From contig NZ_CP097800.1 in the NCBI RefSeq assembly GCF_000612545.2, positions 3,821,001 to 3,885,000 of the forward strand: DNA of 64,000 nt, given 5' to 3'. The stretch is from Streptomyces sp. PCS3-D2. GTDB taxonomy: Bacteria; Actinomycetota; Actinomycetes; Streptomycetales; Streptomycetaceae. Positions 1-8,021 of this stretch are shown here, one piece after another (within the stretch, counting starts at the first letter, position 1; each line of letters opens with the position of its first letter). Under the pieces are notes generated by a model, which was not told the origin of the DNA, did not search any database, and saw only the letters and a program-made list of their open reading frames with translations. Made by a program: the position numbers and the translations under genes.

Positions 1-587
1 CTCTCGTCGGAGAAGGCGGCGGGGTAGTACATCACCAGGTCGTCGTCGAGGACGCACAGCGCGGTGTCCAGGTGGTAGAAGCGGGGGTCGGTCAGGGCCA
101 GGCCGACCACGGGCAGGCCGAAGAACGCGCGGAGCTCCTCGAACGCGCCGGGGTCGCTGCGGAATCCCGCGCCGGCCAGGATCCGCCGGCCGGCCGGGGC
201 GAAGTCGCCCTCGCCCTCGTTGACGCGGTCCGGGACCTTGATGTCGGTGTAGCCGTGTTCCTCGAACCAGGCCCGGTAGGCGTCGGCCTCGGCCGCCCGT
301 TCCTGGTGGCGGAACTTCGCGATCAGGACCTTCCCGTCGACCACGGTGGCGCCGTTGGCCGAGAACACCATGTCCGGCAGGCCGGGCACCGGGTCGATGT
401 ACGAGACCTCGTGGCCCAGGCCGAGGAACAGGTCCCGGACCCGCTCCCACTGGGCCAGAGCCAGAGCCGCGTCCATCGGCTTGTCCGGGTTCATCCACGG
501 GTTGATCGCGTAGCTCACCTCGAAGTGGGTGGGCCGGCACATCAGGTAGTGGCGCCTGGTGGCGGTGCGCCGGACGGTCTCAGCCAT
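1..587 (-). CDS. dimethylargininase-like amidinohydrolase, 3' end cut by window edge
   Basis: This is the N-terminal ~195 residues of a protein of the dimethylarginine dimethylaminohydrolase (DDAH) / arginine-deiminase fold, which hydrolyses guanidino groups through a Cys-His pair. Visible family features are MCRPTHFEVSYAINPWMNP near the N-terminus, LPDMVFSANGA, NEGEGDF and FYHLDTAL, which holds the catalytic His. The catalytic Cys would lie beyond position 1. The ATG at 587 overlaps the stop of the upstream ATP-grasp gene by 8 bp, so translation is probably coupled. It is the last visible gene of the leftward operon. The intact gene at 6884-7750 is a clear paralogue (same motifs, by eye over half identical). 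Substrate is unknown; an arginine-derived intermediate is an inference. Confidence 0.82.
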   Translation of the reverse strand, partial: MAETVRRTATRRHYLMCRPTHFEVSYAINPWMNPDKPMDAALALAQWERVRDLFLGLGHEVSYIDPVPGLPDMVFSANGATVVDGKVLIAKFRHQERAAEADAYRAWFEEHGYTDIKVPDRVNEGEGDFAPAGRRILAGAGFRSDPGAFEELRAFFGLPVVGLALTDPRFYHLDTALCVLDDDLVMYYPAAFSDE

Positions 588-1833
588 GCTCGGGCCTCAT
601 CTCGGTACGGATGCGGCCGGCCGCGACGTGTGCGGCGGTCAGCGCCTCGGTCAAGGAGGTGCCGGTGGCCCCGATGAAGCCGAGGATGTTGTTGCCCGCG
701 GGCGGCCGCTTGATGACGCTGCCCGGGGTGGCGGTGATCTTGAGGAAGAACAGCGCCGGGTCCTCGGCCACCTCGCTCGGCACGTCGATCGACTCGACCG
801 TGCCGGCGCCGCTGATCAGGCACATCGCGGCGGTGTGCACCTCGGTCGGCGCGTAGTGGGAGACGTCGGGCCGGATGCCGCGGGCCACGTCCGACACGCA
901 TTGGATGGGGTCGTGGCCGGCGCTGATGCGGGCCATGTGGTCGAGCCCGCCGCCTCCGGGGCGGATCGCGATCTCCAGGATGAAGGGCCTGCCCTGGTGG
1001 AAGCGCACCTCGGCGTGGAGCACCGACCGGCGCAGTCCCTGCGCGTGGGCCGCGTCCCGGACCACCTCGTGGACGGCGGCGACCTGCTCCGGGGTCAGCG
1101 AACTCGGCGCGTGGTGGACGTCGTCGTCGAAGGTTCCGCTCTCGACGGTGATCCGGTCCACGATGGAGCCGAGGTACACCTCCTCGTCCCAGGCCAGCGC
1201 CTCGATGAGGTGCTCGTGCCCGTCGAGGTAGCCCTCGACGATGATCCCGTGCGGACCGAGGTCCAGGCCGTCGGCCTCCATCAGCGCCCAGGTCATGGTC
1301 TCGATGCCCGAGGTGGCGTCCGCGAAGCGGGCGCGCATCTCCTCGGGGTCGTCGACCTTGAAGACGAAGTTGCTGGCGGCGCCGAGGGTCGGCTTGAGGA
1401 TCAGCGGGTAGCCGAGCTCCTCGCCGGCGGCCAGGGCCGCCTCGACGTCGGGGGCGTAGCGGAACCCGGGGTGCGCCGCGCTGCCGCGCTCGTGCGCCTG
1501 GCGCATGAGCAGCTTGTTGCGGCTGGTGCGGGCGGCCTCGAAGCCGATGCTCGGCAGTCCGAGCGCCTCGGCGACGACCGCCACCGTGACGACCCCGGAC
1601 TCGGAGAAGGTCAGGACCCCCTCGAAGTCCTCCTCCGCGTGCCAGGCCTTGGCGGCCGTGACGATGTCCTCGATGTGCTTGGATCCGGCGATCCGGTAGC
1701 GGTCCGCGTCCCAGAAGTCCTCGGTTCCGATGCCGTTCAGTACGAAGACCCGGGCGCCGCGTTCCTCGATCTGCTGGTAGCGGGAGACGTAGTAGGTGGC
1801 GTTCTGGCTGGCCTCGATGGCGAGCAGCTTCAT
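580..1833 (-). CDS. ATP-grasp domain ligase
   Basis: A 417-residue ATP-grasp protein, the family that makes amide or acyl bonds through an acyl-phosphate. The N-terminal ~100 residues look like the pre-ATP-grasp domain (MKLLAIEASQNATYYVSR). Next come ATP-binding lysine signatures (YPLILKPTLGAAS, about residues 142-154) and, near residue 290, the metal-binding segment FILEIAIRPGGGGLDHM. This layout is typical of L-amino-acid ligases and carboxylate-amine ligases of secondary metabolism. It starts 14 bp after the MFS gene stops and overlaps the DDAH-like gene downstream, so it belongs to the operon beginning at 6547. The likely role is joining an amino acid or carrier to the N-N product, but the substrate cannot be read from sequence. 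Confidence 0.85.
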   Translation of the reverse strand: MKLLAIEASQNATYYVSRYQQIEERGARVFVLNGIGTEDFWDADRYRIAGSKHIEDIVTAAKAWHAEEDFEGVLTFSESGVVTVAVVAEALGLPSIGFEAARTSRNKLLMRQAHERGSAAHPGFRYAPDVEAALAAGEELGYPLILKPTLGAASNFVFKVDDPEEMRARFADATSGIETMTWALMEADGLDLGPHGIIVEGYLDGHEHLIEALAWDEEVYLGSIVDRITVESGTFDDDVHHAPSSLTPEQVAAVHEVVRDAAHAQGLRRSVLHAEVRFHQGRPFILEIAIRPGGGGLDHMARISAGHDPIQCVSDVARGIRPDVSHYAPTEVHTAAMCLISGAGTVESIDVPSEVAEDPALFFLKITATPGSVIKRPPAGNNILGFIGATGTSLTEALTAAHVAAGRIRTEMRPEHG

Positions 1834-1847
1834 GTCCGGTCCTCCTC

Positions 1848-3179
1848 TCAGACCCTGGCCGGGACGGACTCGCGGGCCTCGGCCCCGGCCGTGACGGGCT
1901 CGGCGGCCTCGGCGGCCGCGACGGGCTCGGACTCTTCGGCGGCCTCGGCGGCCTTGGCGGCGGCCTCGGCGGCGGCGACCTCACGGTCGTGCTTGCGCAG
2001 CGACAGGATGGTGAGCGAGGCGATGACGACGACCAGGACGGAGAGGGCGTAGAAGCCGTTCTTGACGTTGGTGGAGTCGACGAGCAGGGAGATCAGGACG
2101 ACGGCGGCGGTGCCGGCCGCGAGGCCGAAGGCGTTGGTGGCGCCGAAGACGAAGCCCGTCTTCTCCTCGGGGGCCGCGCTCATGAGGGCGGTGCGGGCGG
2201 AGATGCGCGCCACGCAGAAGGCGATGGCGGCGAAGGGGATGACGGCCATCATCGCGTAGAGGTGCAGGGACTCCAGCGACAGCAGCACCGCGAAGGCGAG
2301 GTAGCCGATCAGGGCCGTCTTCAGCACGGTGGCCCTGGAGCTGATCTTCTTGAAGGCCCAGGCCGCGAAGAGCGCACCGATGCCGAACAGGGCGTCGACG
2401 ATGCCGAGGTAGCCGGCGTTGGACTTGAAGCCGTCGATGACCAGGACCAGCATGATGCTGTTGCCGACGATGATGACGATGTTGCCGATGATGTAGAGCA
2501 GCGCCAGACGGGCCAGCGGCGGGCGGGTGGCGGAGGCGGCGACCGTCGCGACGGCGGCCTTGGCGGCGGCCTCGGTGGCACGGGTGGCCTCGCCCGCCGG
2601 ACGGCGGCCGATGAAGAACAGCAGGGCGGCCGAGACCAGGAAGGTGATCGCGTTGAAGTAGAAGAGCGACGTGGTGCCGACCCAGACGATCACCCAGCCG
2701 CCGAGGGCCGCGGAAGCGAGCGTGCCGGCCTGGATGGCGATCTCGGAGTTGCCGTTGAACTGGGCGAGCCGGGACTCCGGGATGCGCTCCTTGATCAGCG
2801 CGTTGCTGGCCGGGAAGAAGAGGGCCGCGGAGATCGACAGGATGAAGCTGGCGACGTAGCTGACCGTCGAGGGGTTCCCGCCGAGGGCCAGCCAGACGGG
2901 CAGGCCGATCGCGGCGGCCGCGCTGGCCAGGTCCGAGATCATCGCCAGGGTGCGGCGGTCGAAGCGGTCGGCGAGCTTGCCGAAGAACAGGGACAGCGCC
3001 ACCTGCGGAATGGTGACGGCGATCATCAGCCAGCTCACCGCGAGCATGGTGTTGGCTTCGGTGAACACCAGGTAGGAAGCGGCGGTGAGCTGGATGCCGT
3101 TGCCCAGGTTGGTGATGAACGTCGCGGGGATGAGCAGTCGTTCTGCCCGATTGGGTCGGGGCGGGGCGATCGTGGACAC
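1848..3179 (-). CDS. MFS transporter
   Basis: A 443-residue major facilitator superfamily protein of about 12 hydrophobic segments. The GTG start at 3179 is preferred because a GAGGAG ribosome site lies just upstream and the protein then begins MSTIAPPRPNRAERLLIPAT. The loop between helices 2 and 3 has the MFS motif (FFGKLADRFDRRTLAM). The C-terminal ~40 residues are an unusual Ala/Glu-rich, probably cytoplasmic tail (repeats of AAEAAAKAAEAAEE). It sits inside the biosynthetic operon, 17 bp after the MetRS-like gene, so export of the product or self-protection is the likely role. Direction and substrate are inferred from context only. Confidence 0.85.
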   Translation of the reverse strand: MSTIAPPRPNRAERLLIPATFITNLGNGIQLTAASYLVFTEANTMLAVSWLMIAVTIPQVALSLFFGKLADRFDRRTLAMISDLASAAAAIGLPVWLALGGNPSTVSYVASFILSISAALFFPASNALIKERIPESRLAQFNGNSEIAIQAGTLASAALGGWVIVWVGTTSLFYFNAITFLVSAALLFFIGRRPAGEATRATEAAAKAAVATVAASATRPPLARLALLYIIGNIVIIVGNSIMLVLVIDGFKSNAGYLGIVDALFGIGALFAAWAFKKISSRATVLKTALIGYLAFAVLLSLESLHLYAMMAVIPFAAIAFCVARISARTALMSAAPEEKTGFVFGATNAFGLAAGTAAVVLISLLVDSTNVKNGFYALSVLVVVIASLTILSLRKHDREVAAAEAAAKAAEAAEESEPVAAAEAAEPVTAGAEARESVPARV

Positions 3180-3196
3180 GGGTGCTCCTCGGGAGG

Positions 3197-4816
3197 TCAG
3201 GCTCGGACGTCGACCGGCACGGGCAGGGGCTCGAAGGCCCCCACGACGGTGGACAGGAGGGGGAGTCGCAGGGGCGCGACGGTGGTGGCCGCGGTCGTGC
3301 CGGCCGGGAGGGTCAGATCGGCGCCGGCCTGCTCGGCACGGGCCGCCAGGTCGACGAGCAGCGGGGCGGCGCACGCGATGAGGGTCCGGACGGCCAGCAC
3401 CAGGTCGCCCAGGTCGGTGGGTACGTCCACCGCGACGCGGTCGGCCTGCTTCAGCAGCCGGTCCAGGTGGACGACCAGGAGGTCGGCGGCCCGGTGGAGG
3501 CTGAAGCTCTCCAGCTCGTAGTGGGAACGGAAGCGCTCGACGACGATGGCGGCGTGCTCGGCGCCGGTCTCGGACAGCGGCAGCAGCGCGTCGGCCGGTG
3601 TTCCGGCCAGCAATTCCTCCAGGCGGCCCGCGAGCCGGTTCCACGGCTCGACCAGGCGGTCGGCCGACAGCTGTTCCAGCGCCTCGCGGCTGAAGTTCGT
3701 GCGGGAGTGCTCCGGAGCGGTCAGCGCCAGGTAGAAGCGGACCAGGTCCCGCGGTACCTCGGCCACCAGGTCGGCGGCCCACACCACGTGGCCCTTGCTC
3801 GTGGAGAACTTCTGGTTCTCCAGCTCGTAGAACTCGTTGGAGATGATCGCGTGCGGCTCGACGTACCGGTCGCCGTGCGCCATCAGCAGCGCGAGGTGCG
3901 TCATCCCCCAGAAGTAGACGTTGTCGAATCCGAGGAAGTAGACGAGCTCGATGCCGTGCTCGGCGAGCCAGTGCTCGTCGTAGCGGTCGGCGTGCTCACC
4001 GAGCTGCTCGGCGGCCCACCAGGTGCAGTACATCGAGGCGGCCATGCCCTCGGCCCAGGCGTTGAGGACCTGGTCCGGGGTCTCGGTGAAGGGGGCCGGG
4101 ATGCCCCAGCCGGTCGGGTAGGTGATCGGGAAGTCCGGCAGGGGCCGGTCCAGGGCCTCCCGGATGAGCTGCGCGGTGTGCGGGCGCAGCATGTCGCGGT
4201 GGCGGACGTAGTAGTCGGCGAGCCGGTCGCGGTACTCCTCCATCGGCAGCACCAGGATCTGCGCCTCGCGGTGCGTGACGACGGCGTCCGGGTCGACGGT
4301 GGAGCGCGGGCGCAGCAGCTCGTCGAAGTTGTTGGGATGGCCGCAGGACTCGCAGAGTCCGCCGCGGCTCTCCACCAGGCAGACCGGGCAGTCGCCGGCG
4401 ACGAGGCCCTCCATGAGGTACTCGCCCGTCGCCTCGACGTAGGGCAGCCGCACCGTCTTCAGCCGGAACGCACCGTCGGTGTGGAGGTCGGTGACGAAGT
4501 CGACGACGGTCTGTCGGTAGCCCTTGTCGAAGGGCGCGAAGCCGTCCACGGAGATGCCGGCCGCCTCCAGGGTGGCGCGGATCTGCGTCGCCGAGCGCAG
4601 CGCCAGCTCCTCCGGGGTCAGACCGGCGCGCGCGGCGCTGGAGACCACGTAGGTCTGGCTGTCGTCGGTGCCGCTGGTGAAGACCACCGGACGGCCGGAC
4701 GCGCGCAGGTAGCGCGCGTACACATCGCCGGCGATGTACGGGCCCGCCAGGTGCCCGGTGTGCAGGTCCCCGTTGGGGGTCGGTGGGGGCGCGATGATGA
4801 CCGTACGGGGTGTCAT
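3197..4816 (-). CDS. methionyl-tRNA synthetase-like protein (probable hydrazine synthetase subunit)
   Basis: A 539-residue class I aminoacyl-tRNA synthetase homologue closest in layout to MetRS. The Rossmann signature is HTGH at residues 19-22 (HIGH box). A MetRS-type zinc knuckle CPVC/CESC lies at 143-158, and a KMSKS-equivalent KFSTSK at 336-341. The C-terminal half is short and helical. The ATG overlaps the cupin stop by 4 bp (ATGA), so the two proteins are made together. In known pathways (Spb40 of s56-p1, PyrN of pyrazofurin, Tri28 of triacsin) a cupin and a MetRS-like domain are fused and join an amino acid to N6-hydroxylysine, forming N-N. Here they are separate polypeptides. A housekeeping MetRS is unlikely given the operon. 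The amino acid activated is unknown. Confidence 0.85.
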   Translation of the reverse strand: MTPRTVIIAPPPTPNGDLHTGHLAGPYIAGDVYARYLRASGRPVVFTSGTDDSQTYVVSSAARAGLTPEELALRSATQIRATLEAAGISVDGFAPFDKGYRQTVVDFVTDLHTDGAFRLKTVRLPYVEATGEYLMEGLVAGDCPVCLVESRGGLCESCGHPNNFDELLRPRSTVDPDAVVTHREAQILVLPMEEYRDRLADYYVRHRDMLRPHTAQLIREALDRPLPDFPITYPTGWGIPAPFTETPDQVLNAWAEGMAASMYCTWWAAEQLGEHADRYDEHWLAEHGIELVYFLGFDNVYFWGMTHLALLMAHGDRYVEPHAIISNEFYELENQKFSTSKGHVVWAADLVAEVPRDLVRFYLALTAPEHSRTNFSREALEQLSADRLVEPWNRLAGRLEELLAGTPADALLPLSETGAEHAAIVVERFRSHYELESFSLHRAADLLVVHLDRLLKQADRVAVDVPTDLGDLVLAVRTLIACAAPLLVDLAARAEQAGADLTLPAGTTAATTVAPLRLPLLSTVVGAFEPLPVPVDVRA

Positions 4817-5181
4817 GCCGGGGCTCCTTCGTGGCGTGCTGCGAACCGCTGTGTCATGTCGAGGTCCCACCAGACCGAATACATCTCGAAGTCCGCGTCC
4901 GACTCGTTGATCACCCGGTGTGCGGTGCCGGGGGTGAAGTGGACGATGTCCCCCTTCACGAAGGGCTTGCGGACGCCCTCCGACTCCAGGACGGCGGAGC
5001 CGGCGACGGCGATGAAGATCTCGTACTCGTGGTGGGCGTGGGCCGTCGAGGCGGTTCCGGGGCGGATCACGCACCAGGAGCCTTCGAAGGGGGCGTTGAG
5101 TTCGGGCCAGGGCAGCAGGCGCTGGGCGTCCAGACCGTTCTCGTGCGTCAGTGCTTCGCGGTCGAGTTGCTTGGTGAGCAT
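4813..5181 (-). CDS. small cupin protein (probable N-N bond forming partner)
   Basis: A 122-residue single-domain cupin. Motif 1 is seen as HAHHEYE (residues 48-54) and motif 2 as GDIVHFTPGTAHRV with His88, giving the usual metal-binding His/His/Glu/His set. Zinc-binding cupins of this kind rearrange an O-acylated N-hydroxy amino acid into a hydrazine in the known pathways. It is translationally coupled to the MetRS-like gene by an ATGA overlap and lies 52 bp downstream of the N-hydroxylase gene. The free-standing form, in place of a fused cupin-MetRS protein, is notable. A general sugar- or oxygenase-type cupin is possible by fold alone. The neighbours make the hydrazine role much more likely. 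Confidence 0.85.
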   Translation of the reverse strand: MLTKQLDREALTHENGLDAQRLLPWPELNAPFEGSWCVIRPGTASTAHAHHEYEIFIAVAGSAVLESEGVRKPFVKGDIVHFTPGTAHRVINESDADFEMYSVWWDLDMTQRFAARHEGAPA

Positions 5182-5233
5182 GTGGTTCGGTCTCTCCTCG
5201 TCATGCGGTGTGGCTCGTGGGGGCGTGCGGTGC

Positions 5234-6547
5234 TCAGACCGCGCCGGCGAGGGCGAGCTCCCGCGCCTCGGCCGTGAACTCCGCCGACCGGGAACGGCGG
5301 TGGGCGAGGATGTCCTGGGTGATCTCGGCGGAGCGTCCCGCGAGCACGCTGAGCAGCGAGTCGGCGATGCCGTGGGTGGCCTCGTTGACGCCCTGCAGGT
5401 AGACGGCGGCGGTCGCCGGGCGGCCGAGGTCGAGCCGGTAGTTGCGGCTGACGTTGATCTCGTCGAGCCCGATCGCCGCGGCGAGGGCCTTGACCGCCCA
5501 CGGCATCGCGCGGACGAAGCCGGTGCCCAGCAGCACCAGGTCGGTGCGCATCTCCCGCTCGGTGCCCGACTTGCGGTCGACGAGGGTCAGGACGACCTCC
5601 TCGCCGTCCATCCGCGCGGCGGCCACGTCGGTCATCGGCTGCATGCCCAGGCGCTCCTCGCCGCTGCGGCGGTCCTGGTAGAACTGCCGGTAGAGGCCGT
5701 CGAGGGTGGCCGGGGCCAGGCCGCCGTAGTTGGAGCGGTACATCTCGGCGAGCAGTTGCTGACGGGCCTCGGGCGAGGACTCGTAGAACTCGTCGATGAA
5801 GGACGAGTAGTACAGCTCGTTGGTGAACTTGCTGCTCTCGTACCCGTTCAGGCCGATGGAGCGCATGATCATCGTGGGCTTGCACTCGGGCAGGTCCCGC
5901 AGGGCGGCGCCGAACAGCTCGGCCGCGCTCTGCGCACCGCCGACGACGGCGACCCGGTGCGGCAGGTCCTTGCGCACCTCGCCGATCCGCTGGCTGTACT
6001 GCGTGCTGTGGATGACCCGGTCGGCCGGCAGGCCGGCGAACACCTCGGGGACGTGGGCGTCGCGGCCCGCGCCGATGACCAGGTAGCGGCAGCCGATGGT
6101 GTCGCCGTCGGCCAGCGTCACCACCCAGCCGGAAACCTCTCCGTCCGTTCCGGTGACCGGCTCGACGGACGTGCATTCACGGCCGTATTCGACCTTCACC
6201 GTGTCGAGTTCGTCCGCCACCCATTGCAGGTACTCGGATATCTCACTGCGATAGGGCACGAAGCTGGCGAGATTGACGAAGGCGTCCAGGCGCTCCTGCG
6301 CGTGGAGGAAGTTGACGAAGGAGAAACGACTGGTCGGATTGCGCAGGGTGACCAGGTCCTTGAGGAAGGAGACCTGGCTGAGGGCATCGGGCAGGAGCAT
6401 GCCGCGCTGCCACACGATGTCGCGCTCGCGCTCGATGAGCAGGGTGTCGCCGGCCAGCTCGGGAGCGAGCTCCTCGACGGCGATCGCCAGCGCCAGGTTC
6501 GCCGGACCTGCACCGACTGCGAGCAGTTCGACGTTGCGATGCGCCAT
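5234..6547 (-). CDS. lysine/ornithine N-monooxygenase
   Basis: A 437-residue flavin-dependent N-hydroxylating monooxygenase of the IucD/PvdA/SidA family, which converts the side-chain amine of lysine or ornithine to a hydroxylamine with NADPH and O2. Visible features are the FAD-binding GAGPANLALA near the N-terminus, LPDALSQVSFLKDLVTLRNP, the NADPH-binding VVGGAQSAAELF and the late GTGF. The ATG is preceded by a GGAGG about 8 bases upstream. It is the first gene of the leftward operon, followed by the cupin. No siderophore synthetase (IucA/IucC or NRPS) is present, which argues against a simple hydroxamate siderophore and for feeding N-hydroxylysine to the cupin/MetRS pair. Lysine versus ornithine specificity is not decidable here. 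Confidence 0.9.
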   Translation of the reverse strand: MAHRNVELLAVGAGPANLALAIAVEELAPELAGDTLLIERERDIVWQRGMLLPDALSQVSFLKDLVTLRNPTSRFSFVNFLHAQERLDAFVNLASFVPYRSEISEYLQWVADELDTVKVEYGRECTSVEPVTGTDGEVSGWVVTLADGDTIGCRYLVIGAGRDAHVPEVFAGLPADRVIHSTQYSQRIGEVRKDLPHRVAVVGGAQSAAELFGAALRDLPECKPTMIMRSIGLNGYESSKFTNELYYSSFIDEFYESSPEARQQLLAEMYRSNYGGLAPATLDGLYRQFYQDRRSGEERLGMQPMTDVAAARMDGEEVVLTLVDRKSGTEREMRTDLVLLGTGFVRAMPWAVKALAAAIGLDEINVSRNYRLDLGRPATAAVYLQGVNEATHGIADSLLSVLAGRSAEITQDILAHRRSRSAEFTAEARELALAGAV

Positions 6548-6883
6548 GGAAGTACCTCCAGATGGAACAGGTGGACAGGTTGGTACGGTCAGGCAGGAGG
6601 CCTCGGGCCGTTGTGCGGCTCCGTTCCCCGCCTTGCGAAACCGGTTGATGACCTCATTCCACGGCGCCGTGCGATTGCCCGGAACACATCACGGGCACGG
6701 ACAATCAACTCGGGTGCGGACCTGGTGAGGGGCGTTGATTGGCCGGTGTCCTCCGAGCCTTCCGGTCAATGCGGAGGCGTCTTTCCATGGGACGGAGCGA
6801 TCAGCCGCTTCAGACGTATCCGGCCGGCCGACCATCCCTCGGCCGCCGGGCTTCCATCACCACCCCATGAGAAGGAGCCCTCC
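6548..6883. promoter_or_regulatory. divergent promoter region of the N-N bond locus
   Basis: This 336-bp non-coding gap separates the leftward N-monooxygenase operon from the rightward DDAH-like gene, so it must hold both promoters. Ribosome sites are visible at each end: GGAGG on the minus strand near 6553-6557 and GAAGGAG at 6871-6877. I could not assign convincing -35/-10 boxes or a clear operator palindrome, and no regulator gene is present in the visible locus. Confidence 0.6.
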
Positions 6884-7750
6884 GTGCCGCTCACCGAGGC
6901 CATCACCCCCGCCGGCGCCCCGCACCTTTCCGGGTCCACCGCCCGTGTCGCCACGCGCCGCCGCCTGCTGATGTGCCGGCCCCGGCACTACGACGTCACG
7001 TACTCGATCAACCCGTGGATGAACCCGCAGCACGCCACGGACAACGCGCTGGCCGTGAGCCAGTGGGAGGGCCTGCGCGACCTGTACCTCGAACTCGGCC
7101 ACATGGTGGAGGAGATAGAGCCGCTGGAGGGCATGCCCGACATGGTGTTCGCGGCCAACGGCGCCACCGTCGTGGACGGCAAGGTCTACGGCGCCCGCTT
7201 CCGCCACGCGGAGCGCACGGCGGAGGGTCCGGCGTACCTGCGGTGGCTGGAGGGCCGCGGCTACACGGACACGCTGTGGCCGGAGTACGTCAACGAGGGC
7301 GAGGGCGACATCCTCACCGTCGGCCGGCGCCTGCTCGCCGGTACGGGCTTCCGCACCGACCCGCGCTCGCACGCGGAGGCCCAGGAGTTCTTCGGGCTGC
7401 CCGTCACCTCGCTGACCCTGGTCAACCCGGACTACTACCACCTCGACACGGCGCTGTCCGTGCTGTCGGACGACGAGGTGATGTACTACCCGGCGGCCTT
7501 CTCCCAGGGCAGCCAGGCCGTGCTGCGCGCGATGTTCCCCGACGCGATCCTGGCCTCCGCCGAGGACGCGGCCGTCTTCGGCCTCAACGCCTTCTCCGAC
7601 GGCCGCAACGTGCTCCTTCCCGCCGCGGCCACCGGCCTGCACGCGAAGCTGAGGGCGCGGGGCTTCGAGCCGATCGGCGTCGAGCTGTCCGAACTCCTCA
7701 AGGCCGGCGGCAGCGTGAAGTGCTGCACCCTGGAACTGCGCGACCGCTGA
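6884..7750 (+). CDS. dimethylargininase-like amidinohydrolase
   Basis: A complete 288-residue DDAH-family protein. Motifs are LLMCRPRHYDVTYSINPWMNP (29-49), MPDMVFAANGA (84-94), NEGEGDI (137-143), the catalytic His186 in YYHLDTAL and a C-terminal Cys pair (280-281) in GGSVKCCTLEL, one of which is the nucleophile. The GTG start at 6884 follows GAAGGAG by 6 bases. DDAH hydrolyses methylated arginine to citrulline and an amine; relatives act as arginine deiminases or dihydrolases. The gene diverges from the N-monooxygenase operon and is followed by a strong terminator. Streptomyces often carry a single house-keeping DDAH, so this copy may be that enzyme, but a second paralogue in the operon suggests both could serve the pathway. 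Confidence 0.87.
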   Translation: MPLTEAITPAGAPHLSGSTARVATRRRLLMCRPRHYDVTYSINPWMNPQHATDNALAVSQWEGLRDLYLELGHMVEEIEPLEGMPDMVFAANGATVVDGKVYGARFRHAERTAEGPAYLRWLEGRGYTDTLWPEYVNEGEGDILTVGRRLLAGTGFRTDPRSHAEAQEFFGLPVTSLTLVNPDYYHLDTALSVLSDDEVMYYPAAFSQGSQAVLRAMFPDAILASAEDAAVFGLNAFSDGRNVLLPAAATGLHAKLRARGFEPIGVELSELLKAGGSVKCCTLELRDR

Positions 7751-7769
7751 TCCCCGCACGGCACGGCGA

Positions 7770-7810
7770 AGACCCCTTCCGGCCCCCCTCCCACGGGCCG
7801 GAAGGGGTCT
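7770..7810. terminator. intrinsic terminator after the DDAH-like gene
   Basis: Perfect 16-bp inverted repeat (arms 7770-7785 and 7795-7810, AGACCCCTTCCGGCCC and its complement) with a 9-base loop, 19 bp after the stop codon. It lies between converging genes, so it can act in both directions. Confidence 0.85.
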
Positions 7811-7837
7811 CTCGTCGTACGGGGCCCCGCGCGCCGG

Positions 7838-8020
7838 TCAGAGGTTGGCGCGGATCAGCGCCAGCAGGCCGGGAAAGCGCTCCTCCAGGTCCTCCCGGCG
7901 CAGGGTGGCGGCCCGGCTGTTGCCGCGGTCCACCTGCCGCACCAGTCCGGCCTCGCGCAGGATCCGGAAGTGGCGGGTGATCGTCTCGACCGTCTTCGAC
8001 GGCCCCGCCCGGGCCACCGA
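7838..8020 (-). pseudogene. ArsR-type regulator remnant (3' end only)
   Basis: Only the C-terminal ~50 residues of a winged-helix regulator remain: ETITRHFRILREAGLVRQVD is the recognition helix/wing of ArsR/SmtB-type HTH proteins, followed by a basic/acidic tail ending FPGLLALIRANL. The 5' part is lost. Upstream of about 8000 the frame runs into sequence unlike the family. The other side of the break carries an efflux-pump C-terminus in the opposite orientation, so a single deletion seems to have removed the 5' halves of two divergent genes. Confidence 0.65.
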
Positions 8021-8021
8021 G

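Noticed and set aside
5234-6547. N-monooxygenase as part of a siderophore cluster
   Set aside because: No NRPS, IucA/IucC synthetase, acyltransferase or iron uptake gene is in view, whereas a cupin/MetRS pair adjoins it. Genes left of base 1 could still change this.
3182-7750. A very long plus-strand open frame of about 1500 codons whose last part contains the DDAH-like gene
   Set aside because: Its first part is the complement of the MetRS-like, cupin and N-monooxygenase genes and has no family motifs; high GC leaves the opposite frame open. Only the part from GTG 6884 is real.
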